From contig ONPF01000010.1 of the NCBI GenBank assembly GCA_900319635.1, positions 1 through 64,000 on the forward strand: DNA of 64,000 nt. The letters run 5' to 3'. Each line of letters starts with the position of its first letter. Within the stretch, counting starts at the first letter, position 1. Below the pieces are notes generated by a model. The model did not search any database, was not told the origin of the DNA, and worked only from the letters and a program-made list of their open reading frames with translations. Positions 35,102 to 44,371 of the stretch are shown piece after piece. Source of the DNA: an uncultured Eubacteriales bacterium (GTDB lineage: Bacteria; Bacillota; Clostridia; Oscillospirales; Oscillospiraceae). The position numbers and the translations under genes are program-made.

Positions 35102-35142
35102 GACCGGCGGGTATGCATCTGTGCGATGCGCACCCGCCGGTC
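35102..35142. terminator. bidirectional terminator between converging genes
   Basis: GACCGGCGGGT (35102-35112) pairs with ACCCGCCGGTC (35132-35142). On the minus strand it is followed by ATTTTTTATG, a good terminator for the kinase operon; on the plus strand by TATTTCTG. Confidence 0.82.
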
Positions 35143-35155
35143 TATTTCTGCTTGC

Positions 35156-35896
35156 TCAGCCGTGCCTGCCCTTGGAGGCACGCTTTTTGTAATCTCCGTA
35201 GTAGCTGCCGTAATATTTCTGGTAATAGCCCTTGCGGTAGTAGCCCTTGCGATAGTAGTACTTCTCGTTCTTCTGATCCACCATGTTCAGCACCGCGCCC
35301 AGGATGGGGCAGCCGGTAGTCTGGAGCTGGTCGATGGCGCTCTGGGCCATGCGATAGGGCACGTTGCCGGAGGATACGACCATCACGATCCCGTCACAGA
35401 GCGGGGCGACCACCGCCGCGTCCACCACCAGGTTAATAGGCGGGCAGTCCACGATCACATAGTCATACTCCTCCCGGCAGATCTCGATGAGCTTCTGCAT
35501 CCGGGCGTTGGACAGCAGCTCCGCCGGGTTGGGGGGCACGCGGCCGGCCAGGATCATGTTCAGGTTCTGCATATCCGTCTCCACCAGCACATCCTCCAGC
35601 CCGTTGCGGGCGGAGAGCAGATGGGACAGGCCGGGGATGGACTTCTCCCCCTTGGCATAGCGGTCGGCCATCACAGACTTGCGCATGTCCGCGTCGATGA
35701 GGATCACCCGGGAGCCCAGCTGCGCCATAGAGCGGCACAGGTTCAGCGCCACGGTGCTCTTCCCCTCGTCCGCCAGGGTGCTGGTGATCATGATGACCTT
35801 CTTGTCCTTGCCGCAAAACTGCAGGTTGGTGCGCAGAAGCTTCATGGCCTCGTTCACGTCATAGGGCATTTCCCGTTTGTTGATTGCAATCTGCAT
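35156..35896 (-). CDS. CpsD/CapB-type bacterial tyrosine kinase
   Basis: The 246 residues show the BY-kinase signature: Walker A ADEGKSTVALNL (about 46-57), Walker A' ILIDADMR (about 74-81) and Walker B YVIVDCPP (about 150-157). The C terminus is a tyrosine cluster with about a dozen Tyr residues in 25 (KYYYRKGYYRKGYYQKYYG), the autophosphorylation site. The activator is the separate CpsC-like protein encoded two genes upstream, as in Gram-positive bacteria. Kinase and phosphatase genes are five bases apart. Confidence 0.94.
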   Translation of the reverse strand: MQIAINKREMPYDVNEAMKLLRTNLQFCGKDKKVIMITSTLADEGKSTVALNLCRSMAQLGSRVILIDADMRKSVMADRYAKGEKSIPGLSHLLSARNGLEDVLVETDMQNLNMILAGRVPPNPAELLSNARMQKLIEICREEYDYVIVDCPPINLVVDAAVVAPLCDGIVMVVSSGNVPYRMAQSAIDQLQTTGCPILGAVLNMVDQKNEKYYYRKGYYRKGYYQKYYGSYYGDYKKRASKGRHG

Positions 35897-35901
35897 GATC
35901 C

Positions 35902-36633
35902 TTACTCCTTCGATCCCATCAGAATGGCCTTGGGGCTATCGCACAGCAGGCGCTGCGCCAGAGAGCGGCCATATTTCTTTTCGATTTGCCGGGCGCAGAG
36001 CTCCAGCTCCGGCGTCCGGATGCGCACATCGTGCGCGTCGCTGGCGATCACGTCCACCAGCTCTTTCTGCAGCAGCTTCTTCACCAGCTGCTTCTGCCGC
36101 AGCCCTTCCCGGCCCAGAACACTGCCAGCGTTCACCTGCAGCAGGGCGCCGGACGAGCGCAGCTCCCAAGCAAAGCCCGGATCCTGCAGCGGAGCATAGC
36201 GCTCCACATGGGCGAGCAGCGGCTTCCAGCCGGCCTCCTGCACCGATGCAACGGCCTCCAGCATGTCCGCCGCGCTGTGCCTCCCGCCAAACTCCACCAG
36301 CAAGTGCTTTCCCTGGCCCAGGGGGCGCAGGTTCCCGCTCTCCAGCCGGCTGCGGAAGATTCGGTCATAATGATACTCCCGGCTGCAGGAAAGGGTGAGG
36401 GGCAGCGCCGCCTCCTCCGCCAGTCTCTGCACCAGGGCAAAATGCTCCGCCACGCTCTCATCGCTGCTCTCGAACATGTCCGCGCGCAGATGAGGGGTCA
36501 GGCAGATGCTGCGCACCCCCTGCGCCGCCTCCAGCTTCATCAGCTCCAGGCTCTCCTCCTCATCGTAGGCGCCGTCGTCCACATAGGGCATCAGGTGGCA
36601 GTGGATGTCCGCCAGCTCAAACGCCGGGCTCAT
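35902..36633 (-). CDS. CpsB/CapC-type PHP tyrosine phosphatase
   Basis: The 243-residue metal-dependent phosphatase opens with the PHP motif DIHCHLMPYVDDGA, with further metal ligands in CLTPHLR, the FGG region and the late ASDAHDVR. It dephosphorylates the BY-kinase and so controls exopolysaccharide or wall polymer assembly. The start overlaps the CpsC-like gene stop by four bases. Confidence 0.93.
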   Translation of the reverse strand: MSPAFELADIHCHLMPYVDDGAYDEEESLELMKLEAAQGVRSICLTPHLRADMFESSDESVAEHFALVQRLAEEAALPLTLSCSREYHYDRIFRSRLESGNLRPLGQGKHLLVEFGGRHSAADMLEAVASVQEAGWKPLLAHVERYAPLQDPGFAWELRSSGALLQVNAGSVLGREGLRQKQLVKKLLQKELVDVIASDAHDVRIRTPELELCARQIEKKYGRSLAQRLLCDSPKAILMGSKE

Positions 36634-37394
36634 GAGCGCTTCGTCATGTTCCGCTCAAAGGGAACGGAGCTGAGAATGGTGATGCCCAGGTAGCGGTTCA
36701 CATCCTCCTCGGTGGTGATGGTGTCGTTCATGAAATAGCGCACCAGCACCACGATGACCGCGACCAGCGCGAAGGCCAGGCCGCCGATCACCGCGTCCCG
36801 CTTGACATAGGGGCTGGACTTGCTGCCCATGACGGCCCGTTCCACAAACTGGGGACGGTCGGTTTTCATGATCTCCGCGATCTGATCCTGCATGACAGAG
36901 GCCAGCGCGTTGCTCACCTGGGCGGCCTTGGCGGGATCCCGGTTGGTGACGGAGATGCGCAGCATATGGGAGTCCTCCGGACTCGTCACGCTGATGGTGT
37001 TCTCCTTCAGCAGCTGGCTGGGGGTCATGTCCCAGCCCAGCTCCTGGATCACCAGCTCCGTGGTGGGGCGGGATTTGGCAATGATCTGGAAGTCCGTGGT
37101 CATCTTGTCCGCCGTGGAAAGCGTCTGGGTGCTGGTGTCTCCGGTCGTACTGAAGACATAGATGGTAGAGCGCGCAGTGTACTGAGCGGGGACAAAGAGC
37201 TTCACGCCCACGCCCACCAGCAGCGCCCCCACCAGGGCTGCCAGAACAAAGATCCAGACATGGTGCACCAGGAGGCTCAAGATCTCCATCAGATCGATCT
37301 CTTCCTCCCCGCGGGAGGCGGTCAGCGGCCGCTGCTCCTGCACGGCAGGCTGGCCGTTTGCGTTTCTATAGTAGTTGTTCGTTCTTTGATCCAT
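36630..37394 (-). CDS. CpsC/Wzz-like polysaccharide co-polymerase and kinase activator
   Basis: The 254-residue protein from ATG 37394 has two membrane helices (about 50-72 and 218-238) flanking an outer helical domain, with the N-terminal Wzz signature EIDLMEILSLLVHHVW. The PCP family controls chain length and activates the CpsD kinase through its C-terminal cytoplasmic tail. It is the first gene of a kinase module. Unusually, no glycosyltransferase, flippase or polymerase genes accompany it here. Confidence 0.92.
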   Translation of the reverse strand: MDQRTNNYYRNANGQPAVQEQRPLTASRGEEEIDLMEILSLLVHHVWIFVLAALVGALLVGVGVKLFVPAQYTARSTIYVFSTTGDTSTQTLSTADKMTTDFQIIAKSRPTTELVIQELGWDMTPSQLLKENTISVTSPEDSHMLRISVTNRDPAKAAQVSNALASVMQDQIAEIMKTDRPQFVERAVMGSKSSPYVKRDAVIGGLAFALVAVIVVLVRYFMNDTITTEEDVNRYLGITILSSVPFERNMTKRS

Positions 37395-37491
37395 AAAGCT
37401 GGCCCTCTCCTGTGCTTTATCCGCGAGCGCTCTCCCCATTGCGGGCAGGGCTCGCCTGCGTCGGGGCGGATCGCCCACACCGCGACACCAT

Positions 37492-37520
37492 ATTATAACA
37501 TGCTCCGTATCTTCCTGCAA
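37492..37520 (-). promoter_or_regulatory. promoter of the tyrosine-kinase module
   Basis: On the minus strand TTGCAG (37520-37515), 17 bases and TATAAT (37497-37492) preceded by TGT. The gap 37395-37764 holds this promoter and the divergent one at 37698; nothing else is recognisable in it. Confidence 0.72.
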
Positions 37521-37697
37521 GAGGGGATTTCCCCTTGTATTCCCCTGTTTTTTGTCACCGAGTCGATCTTTGGCCTCGCTCTGTGCCGGGCTGTTTTTAT
37601 TCTACCACAGCCCGAAGGCCTGTGCAAGCGAGGAGGCTGTCTTCTGTCAGGAGCTGCTATTTTCTACACCTTTTCCTGCAGCATATCCCCCACTGTA

Positions 37698-37726
37698 TTG
37701 ACGGGAGGGGAAAACTGTGTTATATT
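37698..37726 (+). promoter_or_regulatory. sigma-A promoter of the CNNM/CorC pair
   Basis: TTGACG (37698-37703), 17 bases, TATATT (37721-37726), 38 bases upstream of ATG 37765. Confidence 0.75.
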
Positions 37727-37764
37727 TTGCTGTGATTTTATCATAAGGGAGTGTATGTCCAATT

Positions 37765-39057
37765 ATGGATGGCGACAGTCGATCGTCCATGTTGCCGTGG
37801 ATCGTCGCAGTCATATTGCTGCTCTTTGCAGCCTATTTCGCCGTGGCGGAAACGGCCTTTGCCTCCGCCTCGCGCAACAAGATCAAAACCGCCGCCGACA
37901 AGGGCGACGGCCGCGCCGAAAAGGCGCTGTACATCCTGGATCACTTTGACCGGGCCATCAGCACCCTGCTGATCGGCACGAACATCGTGCATATCGCGGC
38001 GGCCTCTCTCGTCACCGTGGCAGTCACCCGCCTGTGGGGCTTGAGCGCCGTGAGTGTCAGCACCATCGTGACCACTATCGTGGTCTTCTTCGCCGGGGAG
38101 ATGCTGCCCAAGAGCATCGCCAAGAAATACCCCGAGCGGCTGAGCAAGGCCACCGCCGGATCTCTCCGCTTCTTCATGTTCCTCTTCTGGCCCGCCTCCT
38201 CCCTGCTGACGCTGATCGGCCGGGGCGCCGCGGCGCTGACCAAGGGCGAGCCCGAGATCTCCGTGACAGAGGATGAGCTCTACGATATCATCGAGGACAT
38301 GACCGAGGAGGGCAGCCTGGACGAGGAGCAGGGCGACCTGATCTCCTCCGCGCTGCAGTTCGGTGAGGTGACGGTGGAGAGCATCCTGACCCCCCGGGTG
38401 GATCTGGAGGCCATTGACATTGAGGACAGTCTGGAGGAGATCCTCTCCCAGATCAAGTCCCAGAACCACAGCCGCCTGCCGGTCTACGAGGGCAGCATCG
38501 ACAACATCATCGGCATCCTGCAGATCCGCCGCTTCATCAAGGCCTATCTGCACGAGAAGGACGCTCTGGATCTGCGGAGTCTTCTGGATCAGCCCTTCTT
38601 CATCCACCAGAGCACCAAGATCGACGAGCTGCTGCCCATCATGTCCAAGAAGCGGCAGAACATGGCCGTGGTCACCGACAACTACGGCGGCACCCTGGGC
38701 ATCGTCACGGTGGAGGACATCCTGGAGGAGCTGGTAGGCGAAATCTGGGATGAGGACGACGTGGTGGAGGAGCCCTTCCAGGAGCTTTCGGAGGGCGTGC
38801 TGCTGGTGGACGCGGACGAGAGCGTCAGCGACGTGATGGCCGAGCTGGACTACGAGGATCCCGAAGAGGACGAGGAGCTGGTGAACACCCGCATGGGCGA
38901 GTGGGCCTATGAGCAGTTCACCGCCATCCCCAAGGTGGGCGACAGCTTCCGATACCACGCGCTGGAGGTCACCGTCTCCGCCATGGAGCACAACCGCATC
39001 CGTAAGCTAAAGGTCACCCTCCTGCCGGAGGAAGAGGAAGGGGGCGAGGAGGCATGA
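37765..39057 (+). CDS. CNNM/CorC (hemolysin C-type) membrane protein, copy 1
   Basis: The 430 residues comprise an N-terminal DUF21 membrane domain (three to four helices, about 10-140), a CBS-domain pair (about 200-330, with VTVESILTPRVDLEAID and SRLPVYEGSIDNIIGI) and a C-terminal CorC/HlyC transporter-associated domain (about 340-425, ending in a RIRKLKVTLLP strand). The family exports or senses Mg2+ or other divalent ions. Overlap of four bases (ATGA) couples it to a paralogue. Confidence 0.92.
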   Translation: MDGDSRSSMLPWIVAVILLLFAAYFAVAETAFASASRNKIKTAADKGDGRAEKALYILDHFDRAISTLLIGTNIVHIAAASLVTVAVTRLWGLSAVSVSTIVTTIVVFFAGEMLPKSIAKKYPERLSKATAGSLRFFMFLFWPASSLLTLIGRGAAALTKGEPEISVTEDELYDIIEDMTEEGSLDEEQGDLISSALQFGEVTVESILTPRVDLEAIDIEDSLEEILSQIKSQNHSRLPVYEGSIDNIIGILQIRRFIKAYLHEKDALDLRSLLDQPFFIHQSTKIDELLPIMSKKRQNMAVVTDNYGGTLGIVTVEDILEELVGEIWDEDDVVEEPFQELSEGVLLVDADESVSDVMAELDYEDPEEDEELVNTRMGEWAYEQFTAIPKVGDSFRYHALEVTVSAMEHNRIRKLKVTLLPEEEEGGEEA

Positions 39058-40322
39058 CGGAGACCGTTTTCACCATTGCGGGCATCGTCCTGTGCGTGCT
39101 TCTCTCGGGCTTCTTCTCTGGCTCGGAGATGGCCTATTCCTCCTGCTCGAGCCTGCGGCTGGAGCATCTGCGGGACGGCGGCTCCAAGCGGGCCGGCGTG
39201 GCCGCGAAGATTGCCGAGCGCTTTGAGGACGCCCTCAGCGCCATTCTCATCGGCAACAACCTGGTGAACATCGCCGCCTCCTCTCTGGTGACGGTGCTGG
39301 TCTATCAGCTCACCCGGGGCACCGACATGGTCTGGCTGGGGACGCTGATCATCACGGTTATCATCATCATCTTCGGGGAGACCATCCCCAAGATCACCTG
39401 CAAGAAAAACGCCAACCGGGTCGCCGTGCGCTACGCCTACCCCGTGCGGGGGCTGATGCTGGTGCTCAAGCCCCTGGTCTGGCTGGTGGTAAAGCTTATC
39501 GACCTGATCACCCGCCCCCTCAAGGGCGAGGAGGACGAGGACGCCGAGGAGGCCGTGGAGGAGCTGCAGAACCTCATCGAGACCGCCGAGGACGAGGAGG
39601 TTCTGGACGAGGATCAGTCGGAGCTTGTCCAGGCCGCCATCGAGTTTGACCAGATCTCCGCCTCCGAGGTCATGACCGCCCGGGTGGACGTCTGCGCCAT
39701 CGACATTGAGGACGACTGGGAGGAGATCCTCCGCCTGGTGGAGGAGGCTCCCTTCTCCCGCCTGCCGGTCTATGAGGGCAGCATCGACAACATCATCGGC
39801 GTGCTGTACCTGAACCACTTCCTCAAGGCCATCACCGAGGACGGGCACACCGACATCCGCAAGCTCCTGATGCCCCCCTGCTACGTCTACAAGACCATGA
39901 AGCTCCCCCAGGTGCTGAACGCACTGAAAAAGGCGCGGCAGCATCTGGCCATCGTGTCCGACGAGTACGGCGGCACCCTGGGCGTCCTGTCTATGGAGGA
40001 CGTGCTGGAGCAGATCGTGGGCGACATCTGGGACGAGACGGACACCGTGGAGCAGGAGGTCGTGCAGCGCTCCGAGAGCGAGTATGAGCTGGACGGCGAC
40101 ATGGTGATCGCCGACTTTCTGGAGCTTCTCGGCATCGACGAGGACAGCTTCGAGGCCGAGAGCGAGACCGTGGGCGGCTGGACGGTGGAGTCCTTCGGCG
40201 CCTTCCCCCAGGTGGGCGACAGCTTCACCTATGAAAACTGGCGCGTCACCGTGCTTGCCATGGACGGCCGCCGGGTGGAAAAGGTGCTGGTGCAGGCTCT
40301 GCCCGAAACAGAAGACGAATAA
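39054..40322 (+). CDS. CNNM/CorC (hemolysin C-type) membrane protein, copy 2
   Basis: The 422-residue paralogue of the preceding gene has the same DUF21, CBS pair (ISASEVMTARVDVCAID, SRLPVYEGSIDNIIGV) and CorC_HlyC domains in order. The near-identity of the CBS motif with copy 1 points to tandem duplication, while the membrane and acidic linker regions have diverged. Overlapping start and stop suggest fixed stoichiometry, perhaps a heterodimer. A terminator follows. Confidence 0.92.
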   Translation: MTETVFTIAGIVLCVLLSGFFSGSEMAYSSCSSLRLEHLRDGGSKRAGVAAKIAERFEDALSAILIGNNLVNIAASSLVTVLVYQLTRGTDMVWLGTLIITVIIIIFGETIPKITCKKNANRVAVRYAYPVRGLMLVLKPLVWLVVKLIDLITRPLKGEEDEDAEEAVEELQNLIETAEDEEVLDEDQSELVQAAIEFDQISASEVMTARVDVCAIDIEDDWEEILRLVEEAPFSRLPVYEGSIDNIIGVLYLNHFLKAITEDGHTDIRKLLMPPCYVYKTMKLPQVLNALKKARQHLAIVSDEYGGTLGVLSMEDVLEQIVGDIWDETDTVEQEVVQRSESEYELDGDMVIADFLELLGIDEDSFEAESETVGGWTVESFGAFPQVGDSFTYENWRVTVLAMDGRRVEKVLVQALPETEDE

Positions 40323-40328
40323 AAACAC

Positions 40329-40372
40329 AGGGGCCCTTTGAAAACTCCGGTTTTCAAAGGGTCCTGTTTTCA
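40329..40372 (+). terminator. intrinsic terminator of the CNNM pair
   Basis: CAGGGGCCCTTTGAAAAC (40329-40346) pairs with GTTTTCAAAGGGTCCTG (40351-40367) with a small bulge, followed by TTTTC. Confidence 0.8.
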
Positions 40373-40376
40373 TCCC

Positions 40377-40448
40377 GTAGGGGCGGCTATCAGCCGCCCG
40401 CCGCCCCCGCCTGTGTCCGACAACGGGCGGCTGATAGCCGCCCCTACG
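40377..40448. repeat. bipartite palindromic repeat, copy 4
   Basis: CGTAGGGGCGGC and GCCGCCCCTACG arms enclose two identical hairpins, GGGCGGCTATCAGCCGCCC and GGGCGGCTGATAGCCGCCC, with a linker containing TGTGTCCGACAAC. It sits between the CNNM terminator and the pckA promoter. Confidence 0.8.
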
Positions 40449-40485
40449 CACGAAGCCCCTACGCGCTAAAAACTCTCCCTTTCGA

Positions 40486-40514
40486 TTGACGGGGCGGGCG
40501 GCTTGTGATATATT
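40486..40514 (+). promoter_or_regulatory. sigma-A promoter of pckA
   Basis: TTGACG (40486-40491), 17 bases, TATATT (40509-40514), 66 bases before ATG 40581. The leader contains the small hairpin TCCGCCGATGGGCGGA (40531-40546). Confidence 0.75.
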
Positions 40515-40580
40515 GAAGCTGTATCTGTATCCGCCGATGGGCGGAATTAACAAAAATTGCCGAAAGGGGTTTGATGCACC

Positions 40581-42194
40581 ATGGCACACATCGATCTGAG
40601 CAAGTACGGCATTACCGGCGCGACCGAAATCATCTACAATCCCAGCTACGAGCAGCTTTTCAAGGACGAGATGGATCCGTCTCTGGAGGGCTTTGACAAG
40701 GGCGTTTTGACGGAGCTTGGCGCCGTGAACGTCATGACCGGTATCTACACCGGCCGCTCCCCCAAGGACAAATACATCGTGATGGACGAGAACTCCCGCG
40801 ACACCGTGTGGTGGACCAGCGAGGGCTATAAGAACGACAACCACCCCATGACCCAGGAGACCTGGGAGGTGGTGCGGGATCTGGCGCGCAAGCAGCTCTG
40901 CGGCAAGAAGCTCTATGTGGTGGACGCCTTCTGCGGCGCCAACAAGGACACCCGCATGGCCATCCGCTTCATCATGGAGGTAGCCTGGCAGGCCCACTTC
41001 GTGCGCAACATGTTCATTAAGCCCACCGCTGAAGAGCTGGAGAGCTTTGAGCCCGACTTCGTAGTGTACACCGCCTCCAAGGCCAAGTGCGAAAACTACA
41101 AGGAGCTGGGTCTGAACAGCGAGACCGTGGTGGCCTTCAACGTCACCAGCCGGGAGCAGGTCATCATCAACACCTGGTACGGCGGCGAGATGAAGAAGGG
41201 CATGTTCTCCATGATGAACTACTACCTGCCTCTCAAGGGCATGGCCGCCATGCACTGCTCCGCCAACACCGACATGAACGGCGAGAACACCGCCATCTTC
41301 TTCGGCCTCTCCGGCACCGGCAAGACTACCCTGTCCACCGACCCCAAGCGCCTGCTGATCGGCGACGATGAGCACGGCTGGGACGATAACGGCGTCTTCA
41401 ACTTCGAGGGCGGCTGCTATGCCAAGGTCATCAACCTGGACAAGGACTCCGAGCCCGACATCTACAACGCCATCAAGCGGGACGCCCTGCTGGAGAACGT
41501 CACCGTGGACGAAAACGGCAAGATCGACTTTGCCGACAAGTCCGTCACCGAGAACACCCGCGTCTCCTACCCCATCGAGCACATCGAGAAGATCGTGAAG
41601 AAGGTGCGCCCCGTGTGCTCCGGCCCGGACGCCAAGAACGTGATCTTCCTCTCCGCCGACGCCTTCGGCGTGCTGCCTCCCGTCTCCGTCCTGACCCCGG
41701 AGCAGACCAAGTACTACTTCCTCTCCGGCTTCACCGCGAAGCTGGCCGGCACCGAGCGCGGCATCACCGAGCCCACCCCCACCTTCTCCGCCTGCTTCGG
41801 CCAGGCCTTCCTGGAGCTACACCCCACCAAGTACGCGGAAGAGCTGGTGAAGAAGATGGAAAAGAGCGGCGCCAAGGCCTACCTGGTCAACACCGGCTGG
41901 AACGGCACCGGCAAGCGCATCTCCATCAAGGACACCCGCGGCATCATCGACGCCATTCTGGACGGCTCCATCCTCACCGCGCCCACCAAAATGATCCCCT
42001 ACTTCAACTTTGAGGTTCCCACCCGACTTCCCGGCGTGGATCCCGCCATCCTGGATCCCCGGGACACCTACGCCGATCCTGCCGTCTGGGAGGAGAAGGC
42101 CAAGGATCTGGCCGGCCGCTTCATCAAGAACTTCGTCAAGTACGAGAGCAACGAGGCGGGCAAGGCTCTGGTGGCCGCCGGCCCCCAGCTGTAA
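40581..42194 (+). CDS. pckA: phosphoenolpyruvate carboxykinase (ATP)
   Basis: This enzyme interconverts oxaloacetate plus ATP with phosphoenolpyruvate, CO2 and ADP; in gut anaerobes it often runs toward oxaloacetate. The 537 residues show the ATP-type kinase-1a loop [11 protein letters not shown] (about 243-253), the kinase-2 [20 protein letters not shown] segment, substrate-binding [10 protein letters not shown] near 63-72 and ENTRVSYPI. Length is typical. RBS GAAAGGGG lies 12-19 bases before the ATG. Confidence 0.98.
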   Translation: MAHIDLSKYGITGATEIIYNPSYEQLFKDEMDPSLEGFDKGVLTELGAVNVMTGIYTGRSPKDKYIVMDENSRDTVWWTSEGYKNDNHPMTQETWEVVRDLARKQLCGKKLYVVDAFCGANKDTRMAIRFIMEVAWQAHFVRNMFIKPTAEELESFEPDFVVYTASKAKCENYKELGLNSETVVAFNVTSREQVIINTWYGGEMKKGMFSMMNYYLPLKGMAAMHCSANTDMNGENTAIFFGLSGTGKTTLSTDPKRLLIGDDEHGWDDNGVFNFEGGCYAKVINLDKDSEPDIYNAIKRDALLENVTVDENGKIDFADKSVTENTRVSYPIEHIEKIVKKVRPVCSGPDAKNVIFLSADAFGVLPPVSVLTPEQTKYYFLSGFTAKLAGTERGITEPTPTFSACFGQAFLELHPTKYAEELVKKMEKSGAKAYLVNTGWNGTGKRISIKDTRGIIDAILDGSILTAPTKMIPYFNFEVPTRLPGVDPAILDPRDTYADPAVWEEKAKDLAGRFIKNFVKYESNEAGKALVAAGPQL

Positions 42195-42226
42195 GGCAGT
42201 TTTGAGTTTTGAGAATAGCACAAAAA

Positions 42227-42262
42227 AGGCGGCTTCGGATTGCTCCGAAGCCGCCTCTTTTG
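42227..42262. terminator. bidirectional terminator between pckA and the SDR gene
   Basis: AGGCGGCTTCGGA (42227-42239) pairs with TCCGAAGCCGCCT (42244-42256). The plus side ends in CTTTTG and the minus side in TTTTTTG, so it serves both converging genes. Confidence 0.92.
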
Positions 42263-42272
42263 AATTTTTCCT

Positions 42273-43034
42273 TTATTCGATCCCCTGCTGGCGGCACCAG
42301 ATCTTCATCACCAGCTTCACCGGCAGGAATTTCACCAGGCGCACCTGGCGGCGCACCGGGTGACCCAGAATGGACACCAGCTTTTTCTTTTTCAGATCCT
42401 GCATGGCCTGTGCGGCCACTTCCTCTGGGCCGTACCAGCGATCCACATAGCGGATGTAGTCGTCGTGCCGCGCAGCAGCCTGAAACTCCGTCTTCACCCA
42501 GCCGGGGCACACGCACATCACATGGATGCCGCGGGGCTTAAGCTCCCGCCACAGAGCGCGGGAGAGGGAGAGCACATAGCTCTTGCTGGCGCCGTAGACC
42601 GCCTGCCAGGGCACCGGCTGCCAGGCCGAGTTGGAGCCCATGTTCACGATGGCGTCGCCTTTTTTCATATAGGGCAGGCTCACGTGGCACATGGCCGTGA
42701 GCGTCAGGGAATTGAGCCGTGCGCTCGCGAGGAGCTTGTCCAGCTCCTTCTCCGCAAAGGGGCCGAAGACCCCGCAGCCCGCCGCGTTCACCAGCAGCCC
42801 GATCTCCGGCTGCTCCTTTTCCAGCAGCTCCCGGTAGCGCGTCACGCTCTCCTCCGCCGCCAGATCCAACACCACCGGACGCAGGGGCGTGGTGCAGTCC
42901 TGCTTCAGCTCCTCCAGGCGCTCCGACCGACGGGCGATGACCCAGATCTCCTCAAAGGCGCCCTCCCGGTCGATGGCGCGGACAAACTCTCTTCCGATCC
43001 CGGCGGAGGCGCCGGTCACAACTGCGATTCTCAT
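42273..43034 (-). CDS. short-chain dehydrogenase/reductase
   Basis: The 253-residue protein starts at ATG 43034 (GGGAGGCTTTTGC upstream). The Rossmann motif TGASAGIG lies at about 7-14, NAAG near 83, a catalytic serine in NMGSNSAWQ, and YxxxK as YGASK near 146-150. The C terminus carries a basic, hydrophobic tail (HPVRRQVRLVKFLPVKLV), as in DltE/YqjQ-like SDRs that sit near membranes. The substrate is unknown. Confidence 0.92.
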   Translation of the reverse strand: MRIAVVTGASAGIGREFVRAIDREGAFEEIWVIARRSERLEELKQDCTTPLRPVVLDLAAEESVTRYRELLEKEQPEIGLLVNAAGCGVFGPFAEKELDKLLASARLNSLTLTAMCHVSLPYMKKGDAIVNMGSNSAWQPVPWQAVYGASKSYVLSLSRALWRELKPRGIHVMCVCPGWVKTEFQAAARHDDYIRYVDRWYGPEEVAAQAMQDLKKKKLVSILGHPVRRQVRLVKFLPVKLVMKIWCRQQGIE

Positions 43035-43132
43035 GCAAAAGCCTCCCTTGTGCGCCTGCCTTCCCGCAGGCTCTTTTTTATTATACGGACACCCCGGGCG
43101 CCCCGTCAAGCTTTTCCTTCTCCGAAAAGAAT

Positions 43133-43161
43133 TTGACCTTGCCCCGAAAATGAAGTATAAT
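43133..43161 (+). promoter_or_regulatory. sigma-A promoter
   Basis: TTGACC (43133-43138), 17 bases, TATAAT (43156-43161), 44 bases before ATG 43205. Confidence 0.78.
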
Positions 43162-43204
43162 ACAGCAGGAAACACGCTGAAAGCCGAAAGAAGGAGGCAT
43201 CCCC

Positions 43205-44347
43205 ATGGCAAATATTCACGACATCAGCCGCGACGCCTTTATGCTCCGCGGCCCCCTGGCCAAAAAGGGCTATGACTGGTGGTGGCATTCCCTGACGGCG
43301 GAGAACGCCGAGACCGGTGAGAAGAAGCCCTTTTATGTGGAGTTTTTCACCTGCAACCCGGGCCTGGCGGCGGAGGAGCCCGTCATCGTCTGGAACGATC
43401 CGGAGAAGCAGAAGCAGGGCATCCTGCCCTCCTATGTGATGGTGAACGTGGGCTTCTGGGGCGAGGAGCACGGGCAGCTGCACAATTTCTACGCCTGGAA
43501 GGACGTGGAGCTGCATCCCGACGCGCCCTATTTCATCGCCTGCGGCCCCTGCAGCTGCTCCGAGACCTACACCGAGGGCAGCGTCACCGTGACGCCGGAG
43601 GAGGCGGCCGCCCACCCCGAGTGGATGTGCGACGCGGGCAGCATGCGCTGGAAGCTGGAGATCGACAAGCAGATCGCCTTCAACGTGGGCTACGGCGCGG
43701 ACAAATTTTTCCGGGACAAGAACGCCTTTGAGATGTTCTGGCACGCCGAGGGCATGAAGACCAAATACCGGGGCGAGATCGTCCTGAACGGGGTCCGGTA
43801 CCTGGTCCGCCCGGAGACCTGCAACGGCTATGCGGACAAGAACTGGGGCGGGGACTTCACCTCTCCCTGGGTGTGGCTCTCCAGCAACGAGCTCAGAAGC
43901 CGCGTCACCGGCAGGAAGCTGGAAAACAGCGTCTTCAACATCGGCGGCGGGCGCCCCAAGGTGGGCCCCGTGGCGCTGAACCGGAAGCTGCTGGGCGAGT
44001 TTTACTACGAGGGGACGGACTATGAGTTCAACTTCTCCAAATTCTGGACTCTCTCCGGCACCGAGTTCGACTGCCGGGAGACCGAGGACGAGATCCACTG
44101 GCATGTGGTGCAGACCACGGCCACGGCCAAGCTGGACACCCAGGTTCGCTGCAGCAAGAAGGACATGCTGCTCATCAACTACGAGGCGCCCACCGGCCTC
44201 AAGCGCCACAAGCGGCTCTGGAACGGGGGCACCGGCACCGGCGTCCTCAAGCTCTACAAGCGCACACCCAGTGGGGAGGAGATCCTGATCGACGAGGTGG
44301 AGGCCAGCGGCATCGGCTGCGAATACGGCGAGTACGACCCGGACTGA
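43205..44347 (+). CDS. uncharacterised protein, tocopherol-cyclase/CrtC-like
   Basis: The 380-residue soluble protein is rich in Trp, Tyr and Asn and lacks a signal peptide. The stretch CNGYADKNWGGDFTSPWVWL at about 212-231 resembles the Y-x-x-KNWG motif of the tocopherol cyclase and hydroxyneurosporene-hydratase-like beta-barrel families. The N-terminal part contains FMLRGPLAKKGYDWWW, also barrel-like. A lipocalin-type double barrel acting on a hydrophobic molecule is a guess. It is a single-gene transcript with its own promoter and hairpin terminator. Confidence 0.5.
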   Translation: MANIHDISRDAFMLRGPLAKKGYDWWWHSLTAENAETGEKKPFYVEFFTCNPGLAAEEPVIVWNDPEKQKQGILPSYVMVNVGFWGEEHGQLHNFYAWKDVELHPDAPYFIACGPCSCSETYTEGSVTVTPEEAAAHPEWMCDAGSMRWKLEIDKQIAFNVGYGADKFFRDKNAFEMFWHAEGMKTKYRGEIVLNGVRYLVRPETCNGYADKNWGGDFTSPWVWLSSNELRSRVTGRKLENSVFNIGGGRPKVGPVALNRKLLGEFYYEGTDYEFNFSKFWTLSGTEFDCRETEDEIHWHVVQTTATAKLDTQVRCSKKDMLLINYEAPTGLKRHKRLWNGGTGTGVLKLYKRTPSGEEILIDEVEASGIGCEYGEYDPD

Positions 44348-44371
44348 GCCCGGCGCCCGGGAAGCGGGATC

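Noticed and set aside
38907-41582. Minus-strand open frame of about 891 codons spanning the CNNM copies and the pckA start
   Set aside because: It crosses two promoters and a terminator of real plus-strand genes and has no family similarity.
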